A DNA stretch of 64,000 bases, taken from positions 24,956 to 88,955 of the forward strand of contig JBFXDD010000022.1 of assembly GCA_050181465.1 (NCBI GenBank). The letters run 5' to 3'. Below are positions 33,902-42,444 of this stretch, piece after piece. Position numbers and translations under genes: made by a program. Position 1 is the first letter of the stretch, and the number at the start of each line of letters is the position of its first letter. This DNA is from JACRLW01 sp050181465. GTDB taxonomy: Bacteria; Planctomycetota; UBA1135; UBA2386. The notes under the pieces were generated by a model. It saw nothing but the letters and a program-made list of their open reading frames with translations, was not told the origin of the DNA and made no database searches.

Positions 33902-36090
33902 CGCGTCACCGCCAGGGCATGAGCCAACTCACCGGCGCTCGTGGTCGGCGCCTCGCAACTGCCGCGACGACATACATAGGCGGTCGGCTTGCCGTCCTTC
34001 ATCGGCTTGTCCGCGACGACCTTCGACAGAGCAGCGAGTTCCTGGCCGTTCTTCGGTGTGACCAGATGGATCGCATGGATGCGCGGCGTGGCGTTGCGAG
34101 CTGCCGCGAGCATGGCGGCGGCACTCTGGACATCCTCAGCGACGATCACGACCTCGCGCGGATCGGACAGCCAGCGATGGGCCGCGAGCGCCAGGCCCGG
34201 TGCCGCCACCGGGAACTCGTCGAGGATGCCGTGGTGAGCCCGCAACGCGCGACCGCCACGTTGCCACAGTTCGTCCTCGCCCAGCAAGGCTCCGACATCG
34301 AACAGCGCCTGCACGGCCGTCGCGACGCCGGACGGCGTCGACGACTCGGTGACGCTGACGCTCCGCGTGAGGAGCGCTTCATGATCGTGTGCGGTGAAGA
34401 AGAAGCTGCCGCTCGCTTCATCGCCGAACCGTGCGTCCATCTGCGTGACCAGCGCCTTCGCCTCACGTAACCAGCGCGGATCGAAGTCCGCTTGGTACAG
34501 ACTCGCGAGCGCGTGTGCGAAGTAGGCGTAGTCTTCGAGATACCCCGCGAGCTGTGCCTTGCCGTCGCGCCACGTCCGCAACAGCGCGCCGTCCTCTGTG
34601 CGAAGCTCCGCGAGGACGAAGTTCGCCGCGCGTCGCGCCGCCACGAGCCATCGCTCCTCACCGAGCAGGCAGTAGCCCTCGGCAAGGGCTGCGATCGCCA
34701 TCCCGTTCCACGCGACGAGCACCTTGTCATCCGTTCCCGGCGGTACGCGCGTCCGGCGCACGGCCAGCAACTTGCTTCGCGCAGCTGCGAATCGCGCGGC
34801 CACGACGTCCTCGCCGAGACCGGCCTCGCGTGCGAGGTCCGCCTGGCTCGCGACACGACGCAGAATCACGTGCCCCTCCCAGTTGCCGCTCTCGCGGACG
34901 TCGTGGGCTCTGCCGAACAAGGCGGCGTCCTCGCCGAGGACACGGTCGATCTCGGCCTTCGTCCACACGAAGTAGCGGCCCTCCTCACCTTCGCTGTCGG
35001 CATCCGTCGAAGACCAGAATCCGCCCGCTGGATCCTGCATCTCGCGGACGAGATAGTCCAGCGTCCAACGCGTCACCTCGGCGAAGCGTTGGTCGCCGCT
35101 CTGCCCGAACGCCTCGGCGTACACCGGCGCCAACAGCGCGTTGTCGTAGAGCATCTTCTCGAAGTGCGGCACGAGCCAGGCACGGTCGACGGCATAGCGG
35201 TGGAAGCCGCCGCCGAGTTGATCGTGGATCCCGCCGTCGGCCATCGCGTGAAGCGTTCGATACGCCATGGTGCGCGCGCGCTCACCGTCAGGCCCCACAC
35301 TCATTCGCACGAGCAGTTGGAGCTCCGCGGCGTGCGGAAACTTCGGAGCGAACTGCGGTGCCTGCGCGAACCCGGGATGCTTGTCGTCGAAGTGGCCTGC
35401 GCTCTGCTCGAGGAAGGTCTGCAGCAGTTTCACGGAAGGCTCGCCCGGCGCGAGTTCCGGCGCCAAGTTGCCGCGCAGGTACTCGGTCACCTTCTCGGCG
35501 TTGTCGATCACCAGGTCGCGCCGATCCCGCCACAGCTCCGCCACATGTCGGCTCACGCGGAGGAAGCTCGGCAGCCCGCGACCCTCCGTCGGCGGAAAGT
35601 AGGTCCCCGCGTAGAACGGCTTCTGGTCCGGCGTGAGCCAGACCGACATCGGCCAGCCGCCATGACCCGTCATGCCCTGCACCGCGGCCATGTAGATCTC
35701 GTCGAGGTCGGGCCGCTCCTCGCGATCGACCTTGATGCACACGAAGTGTTCGTTCAGGTAGGCCGCGACCTTGGGATCCTCGAAGCTCTCGTGCTCCATC
35801 ACGTGGCACCAATGGCACGCGGCGTAGCCGATCGAGAGGAAGATCGGCTTGTCCTCGCGCTTGCTTCTTTCGAGCGCAACCGCGCCCCAGGGATGCCAGT
35901 CGACCGGGTTGCGAACGTGCTGGAGGAGGTAGGGCGAGGTCTGGCCGGCGAGGTGGTTCAAGCGAGGTTCCTGAGCGTTCGAGACGCCGCGGACGCACGC
36001 GACGGTCAGCGCGATGCCGACGGCGCGGCACAGTGCCGATGCCGCGCGAACGTAGGGATCGGGGCGTTGGAGTCGATGGCGTCGAAGCAT
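33898..36090 (-). CDS. DUF255 thioredoxin-domain protein (YyaL/Spata20 family)
   Basis: 730 residues. An N-terminal signal peptide ends near GVSNAQE, unusual because many YyaL relatives are cytoplasmic. The thioredoxin-like domain has NPVDWHPWG, then Cys92-His-Trp-Cys95 in AACHWCHVMEHESF and VDREERPDLDEIYM. The large alpha/alpha toroid follows (GGWPMSVWLTPDQKPFYAGTYFPP, LGGGFHRYAVDRAWLVPHFEKMLYDN, WNGMAIAALAEGYCLL). Relatives resemble N-acyl glucosamine epimerase-like toroids. It heads the operon whose later genes are DUF1553 and DUF1501. The divergent lipoprotein gene begins 24 bp upstream. Confidence 0.92.
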   Translation of the reverse strand: MLRRHRLQRPDPYVRAASALCRAVGIALTVACVRGVSNAQEPRLNHLAGQTSPYLLQHVRNPVDWHPWGAVALERSKREDKPIFLSIGYAACHWCHVMEHESFEDPKVAAYLNEHFVCIKVDREERPDLDEIYMAAVQGMTGHGGWPMSVWLTPDQKPFYAGTYFPPTEGRGLPSFLRVSRHVAELWRDRRDLVIDNAEKVTEYLRGNLAPELAPGEPSVKLLQTFLEQSAGHFDDKHPGFAQAPQFAPKFPHAAELQLLVRMSVGPDGERARTMAYRTLHAMADGGIHDQLGGGFHRYAVDRAWLVPHFEKMLYDNALLAPVYAEAFGQSGDQRFAEVTRWTLDYLVREMQDPAGGFWSSTDADSEGEEGRYFVWTKAEIDRVLGEDAALFGRAHDVRESGNWEGHVILRRVASQADLAREAGLGEDVVAARFAAARSKLLAVRRTRVPPGTDDKVLVAWNGMAIAALAEGYCLLGEERWLVAARRAANFVLAELRTEDGALLRTWRDGKAQLAGYLEDYAYFAHALASLYQADFDPRWLREAKALVTQMDARFGDEASGSFFFTAHDHEALLTRSVSVTESSTPSGVATAVQALFDVGALLGEDELWQRGGRALRAHHGILDEFPVAAPGLALAAHRWLSDPREVVIVAEDVQSAAAMLAAARNATPRIHAIHLVTPKNGQELAALSKVVADKPMKDGKPTAYVCRRGSCEAPTTSAGELAHALAVTR

Positions 36091-36114
36091 CGGTGAGCGG
36101 CGGATTCGTGGGCT

Positions 36115-36654
36115 ATGCTAGCCACGGTGAAGCTCCTTGCGTCCGTCGCTTTCCTCGATGCCTGCTGTCGTCTGTCGCTCCTCGTCCTGCTGGCCCTGGT
36201 GTCCGGCTGCGGTGGCGGCGGCGGTTCCTCGGCTCGCGTGGTGCCCCGAATCGGCGCTGAGGAAGTGACCCTCGCTCCGGGTGTCCGCACCGGCGACCTG
36301 GAGATCGCGTTCCTCGGTGATCCGCCGTTGCCGACTCTGGCACAGATCGACCTCCTCTATCCACCGAGTCGCGTGCGCTTCGGCGAGCCTTCGACCATCG
36401 GCACATCCATCGCGGTCGCCGGCCACACGGTCGTCGACGGCCGCTATCGCTTGGTCTTCGGGGACACCTCGAGTGCCGACGCCGCGCAGTTGCCGACCGG
36501 CAAGCTGGTGCGCATTCCCTTCACGGTCGAACCGACGGTCGCCGCAGGAACCGACCTGACGATCACCTTCGAGAACAGCGTCGGAGCCACCAGCGAAGGC
36601 ACCGAGAACTCGACCGAGTCCGCACCCGGAGTCACGACGATTCGCGTGCGATGA
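36115..36654 (+). CDS. Lipoprotein with a cohesin-like beta-sandwich
   Basis: 179 residues. The N-terminal hydrophobic stretch (CCRLSLLVLLALVSGC) ends in a lipobox followed by GGGGG. The mature domain is all beta: APGVRTGDLEIAFLGDPPLP, RLVFGDTSSADAAQLPTGKLVRIPFTVEPTVAAGTDLTITFEN. The pattern 'G.lv.ipF.v....aG...i.f.n' resembles cohesin-type domains of secreted planctomycete proteins. It has no adjacent dockerin. The start is ATG 36115; an internal GTG at 36127 is possible. It overlaps the convergent methyltransferase gene by 23 nt. Confidence 0.7.
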   Translation: MLATVKLLASVAFLDACCRLSLLVLLALVSGCGGGGGSSARVVPRIGAEEVTLAPGVRTGDLEIAFLGDPPLPTLAQIDLLYPPSRVRFGEPSTIGTSIAVAGHTVVDGRYRLVFGDTSSADAAQLPTGKLVRIPFTVEPTVAAGTDLTITFENSVGATSEGTENSTESAPGVTTIRVR

Positions 36655-37822
36655 TCGCTCGCGCCGAGGTTCCTTGGCGAAAGCCGAACAGCACCAGCGA
36701 CTGCGACCCGTTGCCCTGCCAACGCCGTTGCGCCTCGTTCGCGTCGGCAACCTTCCCGCGGATCTTCACCGTCAACGCACCGACATCCTGTCGCGCGAGG
36801 GCTGCGGCGATGCGATCGTTCCGCCACGCGACGGACTCGAGGATCTCGTAGTTTCGAAACCACGGATCAGGCAGCGGTGCGTCGACGCTGCACAGACCGA
36901 GACCGGGCGCGAGTTCGGCGAGTTCAGGGACACGCGCGGCGACGAGCCCCGCCCGTTCGAGCGCGGGTTCGGGGACCACGAGATAGCGACGCAACGCGGG
37001 ATCGACCGGCAGTGACCGCGGCCGCGCGCGAAAGCTCAGCCCGCGATCGACGCGCGTAGCCGTTCGAAGCCCGGCGGCGTGGGCAATCGGACCGCACCAC
37101 ACGACCGCCTGCACCAAGCCTCGCTCGGTGCCGAGGATCTCGATCTCGGTCGCTGCGAACTCAGGCAGCTCGCCGAAGTCGATCCCGGGGCCCAGTTTGA
37201 TCGCCGCCGGTGCCTGCCGGACACAGAGCGGCGACAGGAACTCCGGACCCGGCCGATGATCCTTCAGTCGCCAGCGCCGACCACCACCGCCTTCGACCCG
37301 CCGCGCCGGATCGACGTGCAGCGCCGCGGCGCCGAGATCGAGGTCCCGCACGTCGGCGACCTCGACGCGACAACCGGCGTTGTGCGCCGTCATCATCGTT
37401 CGCAGCGGATCCAGATCGACCGCGAGCACGTCCGCGGCCGGCAGCATCGCCGTGAGTTCACGCGCATCGGCGCCCACTCCGCAGCAGAGATCGAGAACAC
37501 GGTCCACGCCGAGTTCGACGAAGCGGCGCGCCTTGTACTGCGCCACCAGCGTGCCGCTCGCCTGTTCCAGGCCTTCGCGATCGAGCAGCCAACTCTCCGA
37601 GTCGGCCAGTTTCCCGATCGCCCGCCGGCGGGATCGCACAAGCTCGAGTGCGCGCGCTACCTGCCGCGGAAGCGCGAGCGCGCGCAGCGCCGACAACTCG
37701 GCGACGGTGATCGCCTCCAAGTCCCCGATGGCATTCACCGCTTCCAGCAATCCGGCACAGGAACCGTCGGCCAGTGCCCGCCAGCCGGCCAACTCTTCGT
37801 CACTTCGCAAGATCTCGCTCAC
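36632..37822 (-). CDS. Class I SAM-dependent methyltransferase with THUMP-like C-terminal domain
   Basis: 396 residues. A helical N-terminal part (ELAGWRALADGSCAGLLEAVNAIGDLEAITVAELSALR) precedes the Rossmann fold: VLDLCCGVGADARELTAM (motif I), VLAVDLDPLRTMMTAHN (acidic ribose-binding Asp) and the catalytic-loop-like ALHVDPARR. Residues about 290-396 resemble the THUMP-like domain common to these proteins (PWFRNYEILESVAWRNDRIAAALA...GALTVKIRGK). The substrate is unknown, probably RNA. No operon partner is evident; its 5' end is 49 nt from a 182-bp repeat relic, and its 3' end overlaps the lipoprotein gene. Confidence 0.85.
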   Translation of the reverse strand: MSEILRSDEELAGWRALADGSCAGLLEAVNAIGDLEAITVAELSALRALALPRQVARALELVRSRRRAIGKLADSESWLLDREGLEQASGTLVAQYKARRFVELGVDRVLDLCCGVGADARELTAMLPAADVLAVDLDPLRTMMTAHNAGCRVEVADVRDLDLGAAALHVDPARRVEGGGGRRWRLKDHRPGPEFLSPLCVRQAPAAIKLGPGIDFGELPEFAATEIEILGTERGLVQAVVWCGPIAHAAGLRTATRVDRGLSFRARPRSLPVDPALRRYLVVPEPALERAGLVAARVPELAELAPGLGLCSVDAPLPDPWFRNYEILESVAWRNDRIAAALARQDVGALTVKIRGKVADANEAQRRWQGNGSQSLVLFGFRQGTSARAIIARESS

Positions 37823-37871
37823 GGAGGCGCGAGAGGATAGTCGGCGACCCCGCGACTGTCTTCGATTCGGC

Positions 37872-37989
37872 TGGCCCGGACGACTCGTGAACGTCGTCGC
37901 GAGATCGACTCAGGTCGGTGCCCGGCATGGAGCGGCGTCGGCCGCGAGTTGGGCCGATCGCAGCAGGCGTTCATGGATGGCCCGGGCTA
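37872..37989 (+). repeat. 182-bp dispersed element, copy C (internally deleted, 118 bp)
   Basis: Both terminal inverted repeats survive (TGGCCCGGACGACTCGTG at the left, CCCGGGCTA at the right) but 64 bp are missing. The deletion lies between two GGAGC direct repeats present in full copies and removes the whole central hairpin. The CTA at 37987-37989 is the TAG stop of the downstream minus-strand gene. It is probably an older, decaying copy. Confidence 0.85.
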
Positions 37990-40900
37990 ACGCGGCTCCA
38001 ACAGCGGCGTCGTGTAGCGGTAATAGACCTCCAACGACAAGACCGCCATCGCGGTCGTGAACGCCGCGTGATCGTCGCGGTCGTCGGCGTAACGCGCGTA
38101 GGCACCGATCGGCGCAAACGAGCCGTCCTCCCGCTGCGCCGGAAGGAACACGTCCTTCAGCGCCTGATTCCACTGCGACCAGCTCTCGCCGCCGGCCAGG
38201 AAGCAGGCCAAGGATCCGCAGTACCAAAAGTACGGATGCCCTTCGGCGCGCATGACGAACCGCTCATCGCTGACATCGCGCCACGCGCGCGGACGTCGAT
38301 CAAGCGTGTAGCGCAAGCCGCCGACGATGCGCGGATCGTCGGGATCCTCGCCGAGCAAGAGGAGGCAGAACACCGCGGCCGGAGTCGACGCCGGCAAGGT
38401 CTTCCAGCTCGACGCGAGGCGACCGGGCTCCCGGTTGTAGAGGAAGGCGCCCAGCCGTTCGTCGAACATGCCCGCCAGGAAGCCACGCGCGGCCGCGAGC
38501 GCCTCCGGTCGGACTTCGATGCCGCTGATGCGAGCCGATTCCAACGCCATCACCTGCCACACCGTGGTCGAGGTTCGGGCGTACGGATCCTCGGGCCGCC
38601 GCGTCGCCGAGAAGTAGCCCCAACCACCGCGGCTGCGACGATCCCGCGTGTCGTTCTGGTTGTTGAGGATCCAAGCGACGGCCTTCTCCAGCGGCGCTCG
38701 CAACGCTTTGTCCGACGTGATCGCGAGACACTCCGCGAGCGCGTAGGTCGCGATCCCGTGAGAGTAGGCCGAAGTGTCGCCGAAGTGGCCGGTCGCCTGA
38801 TCCTGCGCACTGAGCAGCGCATCGAGCGCACGGCGCACTTGGTCCTGGTACTCGGTGTTCCCGCGGTGCGTGTGCCCCGCACCGAGGAAGGCAAGGAGAC
38901 AAAGACCGGTCTTGCCGACGTACACCTCGCCGTACTTCTCGCTGGTGACGCGTTGGCGCCCCCAGTGACCGTCGCGATGCTGGATCTGCGCCAGGTACCT
39001 CAGACCGCTCGCCACCGCACGCTCCGTCTCGGCAGTCCCGCCGAAACGCTCGATCGCCACTGCCTTGTTCGGGCCGAATCGGTTGCCGTAGAGCGGAACC
39101 GCCGGCCGTTCCTGCGCGACGATCGCGGGCTTCGGCGTGCTGCGGCGGACCGGCGCGAGCAGTGAGGCCTCGGGCGGTCGTGCTGCCTCCACAGGAGCAG
39201 AATCCGCCGACCCGACCGACTCGGCAGCGACTCGAGTTGGGCTCGTGCGATCCACGCTGCGCGACGGTGACTGCTGCGGCGCGAGCGACGCGAGCGACTG
39301 CGACAGTTCACCTTGGTCGACGGAACGTACCGGCTGCGCGACCTTCGCGTTCTCGTCGCGCAGGGCTACCACCGGCAGTGTGTGGTTCGCAGCCGCGATC
39401 GTCGGAACCGCGCGCGGCAACTCGCTCGCAGCAGCGGAGGACGGCGAGCGCTTGGGCTTCGCGAAGTCGAGCGAACTCGCGGGCGCCTGCGGAGCTTCGA
39501 GTCGCGTCGCCGAGGCATCGCTCGCGCGCCCCGACTTGGGTTCGGCTCGATGGGAGGCTTCGCGCGGAGCCGATCCCACGAGCGTGTCCACCGCAGCGGT
39601 TCGTGCCGAGAGCCGCGGATCCTCGCGGGGCGGAACATCGGCCGTCCCAGCGACCTGGTCCTCGACGGCGACCCCGACGGGTGCCACGGTCCGACTGCGC
39701 GGAGTCGTGCGCGGCAGTTCGACCGCGACGGCCTCCCGGTGCCCGGCAGCTGCCGCGAGGGCAGAGTTCGCCGAAGGTGCCGTCGCAGAACTCGGATCCA
39801 TCAGGGTCGACACCGCGACGAGACTGCGCTCACTCGCGTGCACGGGCGTCGCGGTCGCGGACGCCGGCGTCGGGAGCGCTGCTGCGGCCGCCGGAATGGT
39901 CTCGTCGATCGCCGACGGCACGATCGCGGCGGCTGCGTCGGCGAGTCGAGGCGTCTGCGTGTCGACTTCCACCGCGGCGATCGTCGGAGTGGCCCGCGGC
40001 AGATCGATCGCCGTCGTTCGTTCGGGCGTCGAGGCTCGCGCCAGATCGCTGCCCGGCGCTGTCGTCGCCGTCGCCAAGTCCTCGCGCGAACGTTGCGCCG
40101 TCGTCGCCTGCGCGACTCGATCGCCGCCGACCCCATCGGCCGCAGCTTCGGCTGCTGCCGGATCGAGCATGGTGATCGACATCCGCTCGCCATCGCCGCC
40201 CGATGCGGGCTCGGCCTCCGGCAACAAGACATCGCGCAGGAACCACCACAAGAGAAGGTGGACCAGCAAGGAACCGAGCAAGCACCAGGTGACGATGTCC
40301 AACGCCCGCCAACGCAGGCCTAGCAGGAGCAAAGTCAGGAGCACGAGCGCGGCGAGCAGCACCCACGCCAGCACGCGTTCGAGGGCGGCTTGGCCCTCCC
40401 ACCACGGCCGCACCAGGCGCGCGTGCGCACGCAGCGTCTGTACCGGACTGCCGTCGCGAACGAGCGCGAGGTCCTCGCCGAGCGGTCGTGGGCCATGCAC
40501 CACGACGCCGCGTTCCAATTCGAACTCGGCGAGCGGCTCGTCGAAGTGATCGACGTGCCATGCCGCGCCGAGCAGACGCGGCGCCTGCCCAGCACGTTCG
40601 CGCAGGAACCACAGGTAGGTGCCGTCGCCGGAGAACGCCGGTTCACGATCGAGGATCGTCGACAACTCGCCCAATCGCGAGTTGGCGCGCGTGACGAACA
40701 GCCGGCTCGCCTGCACCCCGCCCTCGAGCGCCGCCTGCCACAACGAAGTCTCGCGCGCGTCCGGACTCCGACGCACGAAGACGAGATGATCTCGAGTCGG
40801 CGCCAGCGTCGGGTCGACTTCGTCGGCCAGCGTATTGATGCGCTCGTCGAGCGGCATCGGGGACGCGAATCGACCGTCCCCCAAAGACCGCGCGCGCCAG

Positions 40901-41325
40901 AGATCGAAGCCGCCGACGCCGCCGTCGCGATCGGAGGTGAACAGGAGGTCGCCGTTGCTCATGAGCCAGGGCGAGAAGTCGTGACCGTCGGCATCGATTC
41001 CGAGCGCCACCGGCTCGAGATCAGGGCGGCTTGGGTCGAAGGTCACGAGACTCGTCGCGCTCTCGTCGATCGCGCGTCCGTAGAGGACCCGACCGTCGGA
41101 CAAGTACTCGACGCGGCCACGCACCGGACCCGGCAGGTCGAACTGCACGAGCGGCCGATCGAAGACCTGCATCGGTCGATCGGCCAGACCATCCGCGCGG
41201 ATGAGGGTTGAACCGTCGGAATAGAACAGCGGGCGGCCGAGCCGCAGCACCACGAGCGCTCCGCCCGCACCGATCGCGACGACCGCTGCCAGACCCGCAA
41301 GGACGAATCGCGTCAGGCGCTTCAT
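37987..41325 (-). CDS. Membrane protein with beta-propeller and C-terminal prenyltransferase-like alpha/alpha toroid
   Basis: 1112 residues. A membrane helix (5-27) leads to a PD40/WD40-like propeller (about 30-330; SDGRVLYGRAIDES, SNGDLLFTSDRDGGVGGFDLWRA). Two more helices (about 338-380) follow, then a linker of about 370 residues rich in Ala, Pro, Ser and Thr. The last 340 residues are a terpenoid cyclase/prenyltransferase-like toroid: LRYLAQIQHRDGHWGRQ, GKTGLCLLAFLGAGHTH, GIATYALAECLAITSDKAL, RGGWGYFSATRRPEDPYARTSTTVWQVMAL. The DxDD motif of hopene cyclases is not seen, so catalysis is unlikely. Encoded directly after ExbB and ExbD, it may replace TonB/TolA as the periplasmic arm. The stop codon comes from a repeat. 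Confidence 0.82.
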   Translation of the reverse strand: MKRLTRFVLAGLAAVVAIGAGGALVVLRLGRPLFYSDGSTLIRADGLADRPMQVFDRPLVQFDLPGPVRGRVEYLSDGRVLYGRAIDESATSLVTFDPSRPDLEPVALGIDADGHDFSPWLMSNGDLLFTSDRDGGVGGFDLWRARSLGDGRFASPMPLDERINTLADEVDPTLAPTRDHLVFVRRSPDARETSLWQAALEGGVQASRLFVTRANSRLGELSTILDREPAFSGDGTYLWFLRERAGQAPRLLGAAWHVDHFDEPLAEFELERGVVVHGPRPLGEDLALVRDGSPVQTLRAHARLVRPWWEGQAALERVLAWVLLAALVLLTLLLLGLRWRALDIVTWCLLGSLLVHLLLWWFLRDVLLPEAEPASGGDGERMSITMLDPAAAEAAADGVGGDRVAQATTAQRSREDLATATTAPGSDLARASTPERTTAIDLPRATPTIAAVEVDTQTPRLADAAAAIVPSAIDETIPAAAAALPTPASATATPVHASERSLVAVSTLMDPSSATAPSANSALAAAAGHREAVAVELPRTTPRSRTVAPVGVAVEDQVAGTADVPPREDPRLSARTAAVDTLVGSAPREASHRAEPKSGRASDASATRLEAPQAPASSLDFAKPKRSPSSAAASELPRAVPTIAAANHTLPVVALRDENAKVAQPVRSVDQGELSQSLASLAPQQSPSRSVDRTSPTRVAAESVGSADSAPVEAARPPEASLLAPVRRSTPKPAIVAQERPAVPLYGNRFGPNKAVAIERFGGTAETERAVASGLRYLAQIQHRDGHWGRQRVTSEKYGEVYVGKTGLCLLAFLGAGHTHRGNTEYQDQVRRALDALLSAQDQATGHFGDTSAYSHGIATYALAECLAITSDKALRAPLEKAVAWILNNQNDTRDRRSRGGWGYFSATRRPEDPYARTSTTVWQVMALESARISGIEVRPEALAAARGFLAGMFDERLGAFLYNREPGRLASSWKTLPASTPAAVFCLLLLGEDPDDPRIVGGLRYTLDRRPRAWRDVSDERFVMRAEGHPYFWYCGSLACFLAGGESWSQWNQALKDVFLPAQREDGSFAPIGAYARYADDRDDHAAFTTAMAVLSLEVYYRYTTPLLEPR

Positions 41326-41327
41326 GG

Positions 41328-41750
41328 TCAGCGTTTCGATTCAGCGACCGCCGGAGCCGCAGCGATCGCGACCTTGGTGAGCGACGCCGCGCGACAGGCG
41401 TCGAAAGCCTCGACGACGCGGCCGAGTTGGACCTGCGTGTCACCGCGAATCAAGACTTCCTGGCCGCGATCGCGCAACGCTGCCGCGCGCAGCCGCTGTT
41501 CCAGGCCTTCGAGCGTCGTCGCGCGACCATCGACCAAGAGGCGGCCGTCTCGATCGACGTACACCACGATCGGCTGCGGCGCGTCGTCCTTCGTCCCGGT
41601 CCGCGCGGAGGGCAGCTCCAAGTCGAGTTCGACCTCCTCCTTCGCGAAGGTGGTCGCGACGAGGAAGAACACGAGAAGCAGGAACACCACGTCGATGAGC
41701 GGAGTCAAGTTCGGGGCGTCGTCGTCGCGATCGTCGGAATCAAGCCGCAT
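41328..41750 (-). CDS. ExbD/TolR-type proton-channel subunit
   Basis: 140 residues. One helix (LTPLIDVVFLLLVFFLVATTF) contains the proton-conducting Asp in PLIDVVFLLLVFFLV. The periplasmic domain follows (PIVVYVDRDGRLLVDGRATTLEGLEQRLRAAA). With ExbB it forms a proton-motive-force-driven stator complex in the inner membrane that moves a periplasmic partner. It overlaps the ExbB-like gene by 11 nt and ends 2 nt before the propeller/toroid gene, so the four-gene unit is a single operon. Confidence 0.94.
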   Translation of the reverse strand: MRLDSDDRDDDAPNLTPLIDVVFLLLVFFLVATTFAKEEVELDLELPSARTGTKDDAPQPIVVYVDRDGRLLVDGRATTLEGLEQRLRAAALRDRGQEVLIRGDTQVQLGRVVEAFDACRAASLTKVAIAAAPAVAESKR

Positions 41751-42444
41751 GACTCTCCGCGTTGCTTTGGGCCGTCGTGGGCTTCGCCGCGATCTGCTCG
41801 ACGGCCGGAGACAGGGACTCGTCGACGAACGCCACGAGTCGCCGGGCGCGCGCCAGGAGCCAACTACCGAGAATCATCGCGGGGATGGCGACGAACAACC
41901 CGGCGATGGTGGTGGTCAACGCAACCTCGATACCGCCGGCGAGCATCTCCGGCTTGCCCATCCCATGACTGCTGACCTGATGGAATGCCTCGGAGATCCC
42001 GAGCACTGTGCCGAGGAGGCCGAGCAGCGGTGCGATCGCTCCGATCAAGGTGATCGGTCGAATGTTGCGCCGCAGGCGATCGAACTCCTTCTGCGCTTGG
42101 TCTTCCATCGCGCTCTCGACCTCCGCGACGGCGTAACCCTCGCGCCGCAGCCCGGCGGCGAGCACGCGCGACGCGAAGCAGCGCGCATCGCCCAAGGCCT
42201 CGCGCGCCACTCGCGGCTGCCCGTCACGCAGCGAAGCCAATGCCGTCGCGGTCGGCGCATCGAGGACGCGCGCGCGACGCAGCGAAAGCAGTCGCTCTAT
42301 GGTGAGACCGAGGACGACGACGGAACAGATCCCGATCGGGATCATCAACTCACCACCCGAGGCGAGGAACTCGCCAAAGGTGCGGGTGGTCGCCGCGGCG
42401 TCGCCCTGCGCCGCGCCCAGAATCGAGAACGAGTCGTGTGTCAT
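41740..42444 (-). CDS. MotA/TolQ/ExbB proton-channel protein
   Basis: 234 residues from ATG 42444. Three helices: about 33-52 (MIPIGICSVVVLGLTIERLL), then LIGAIAPLLGLLGTVLGISEAF and ALTTTIAGLFVAIPAMILGSWLL, the conserved MotA_ExbB pair with the pore-lining Thr/Gly pattern. The cytoplasmic loop holds AMEDQAQKEFDRLRRNIRP. It supplies the proton channel with ExbD. The start overlaps the TGA of the TPR gene upstream. Confidence 0.94.
   Translation of the reverse strand: MTHDSFSILGAAQGDAAATTRTFGEFLASGGELMIPIGICSVVVLGLTIERLLSLRRARVLDAPTATALASLRDGQPRVAREALGDARCFASRVLAAGLRREGYAVAEVESAMEDQAQKEFDRLRRNIRPITLIGAIAPLLGLLGTVLGISEAFHQVSSHGMGKPEMLAGGIEVALTTTIAGLFVAIPAMILGSWLLARARRLVAFVDESLSPAVEQIAAKPTTAQSNAESHAA

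Noticed and set aside
31703..33922. Long plus-strand ORF (739 codons) opposite the DUF1553 gene
   Set aside because: It is antisense to a clear protein family, has no family motif, and such long antisense frames are expected in GC-rich coding DNA. The same applies to long plus frames at 5124-6527, 30367-31869, 34492-36096 and 18022-18972.
37987..41325. Squalene-hopene cyclase activity of the toroid domain
   Set aside because: Only the toroid repeat pattern is visible. The catalytic DxDD and the usual QW repeats are not evident, and the gene lies in an Exb operon.
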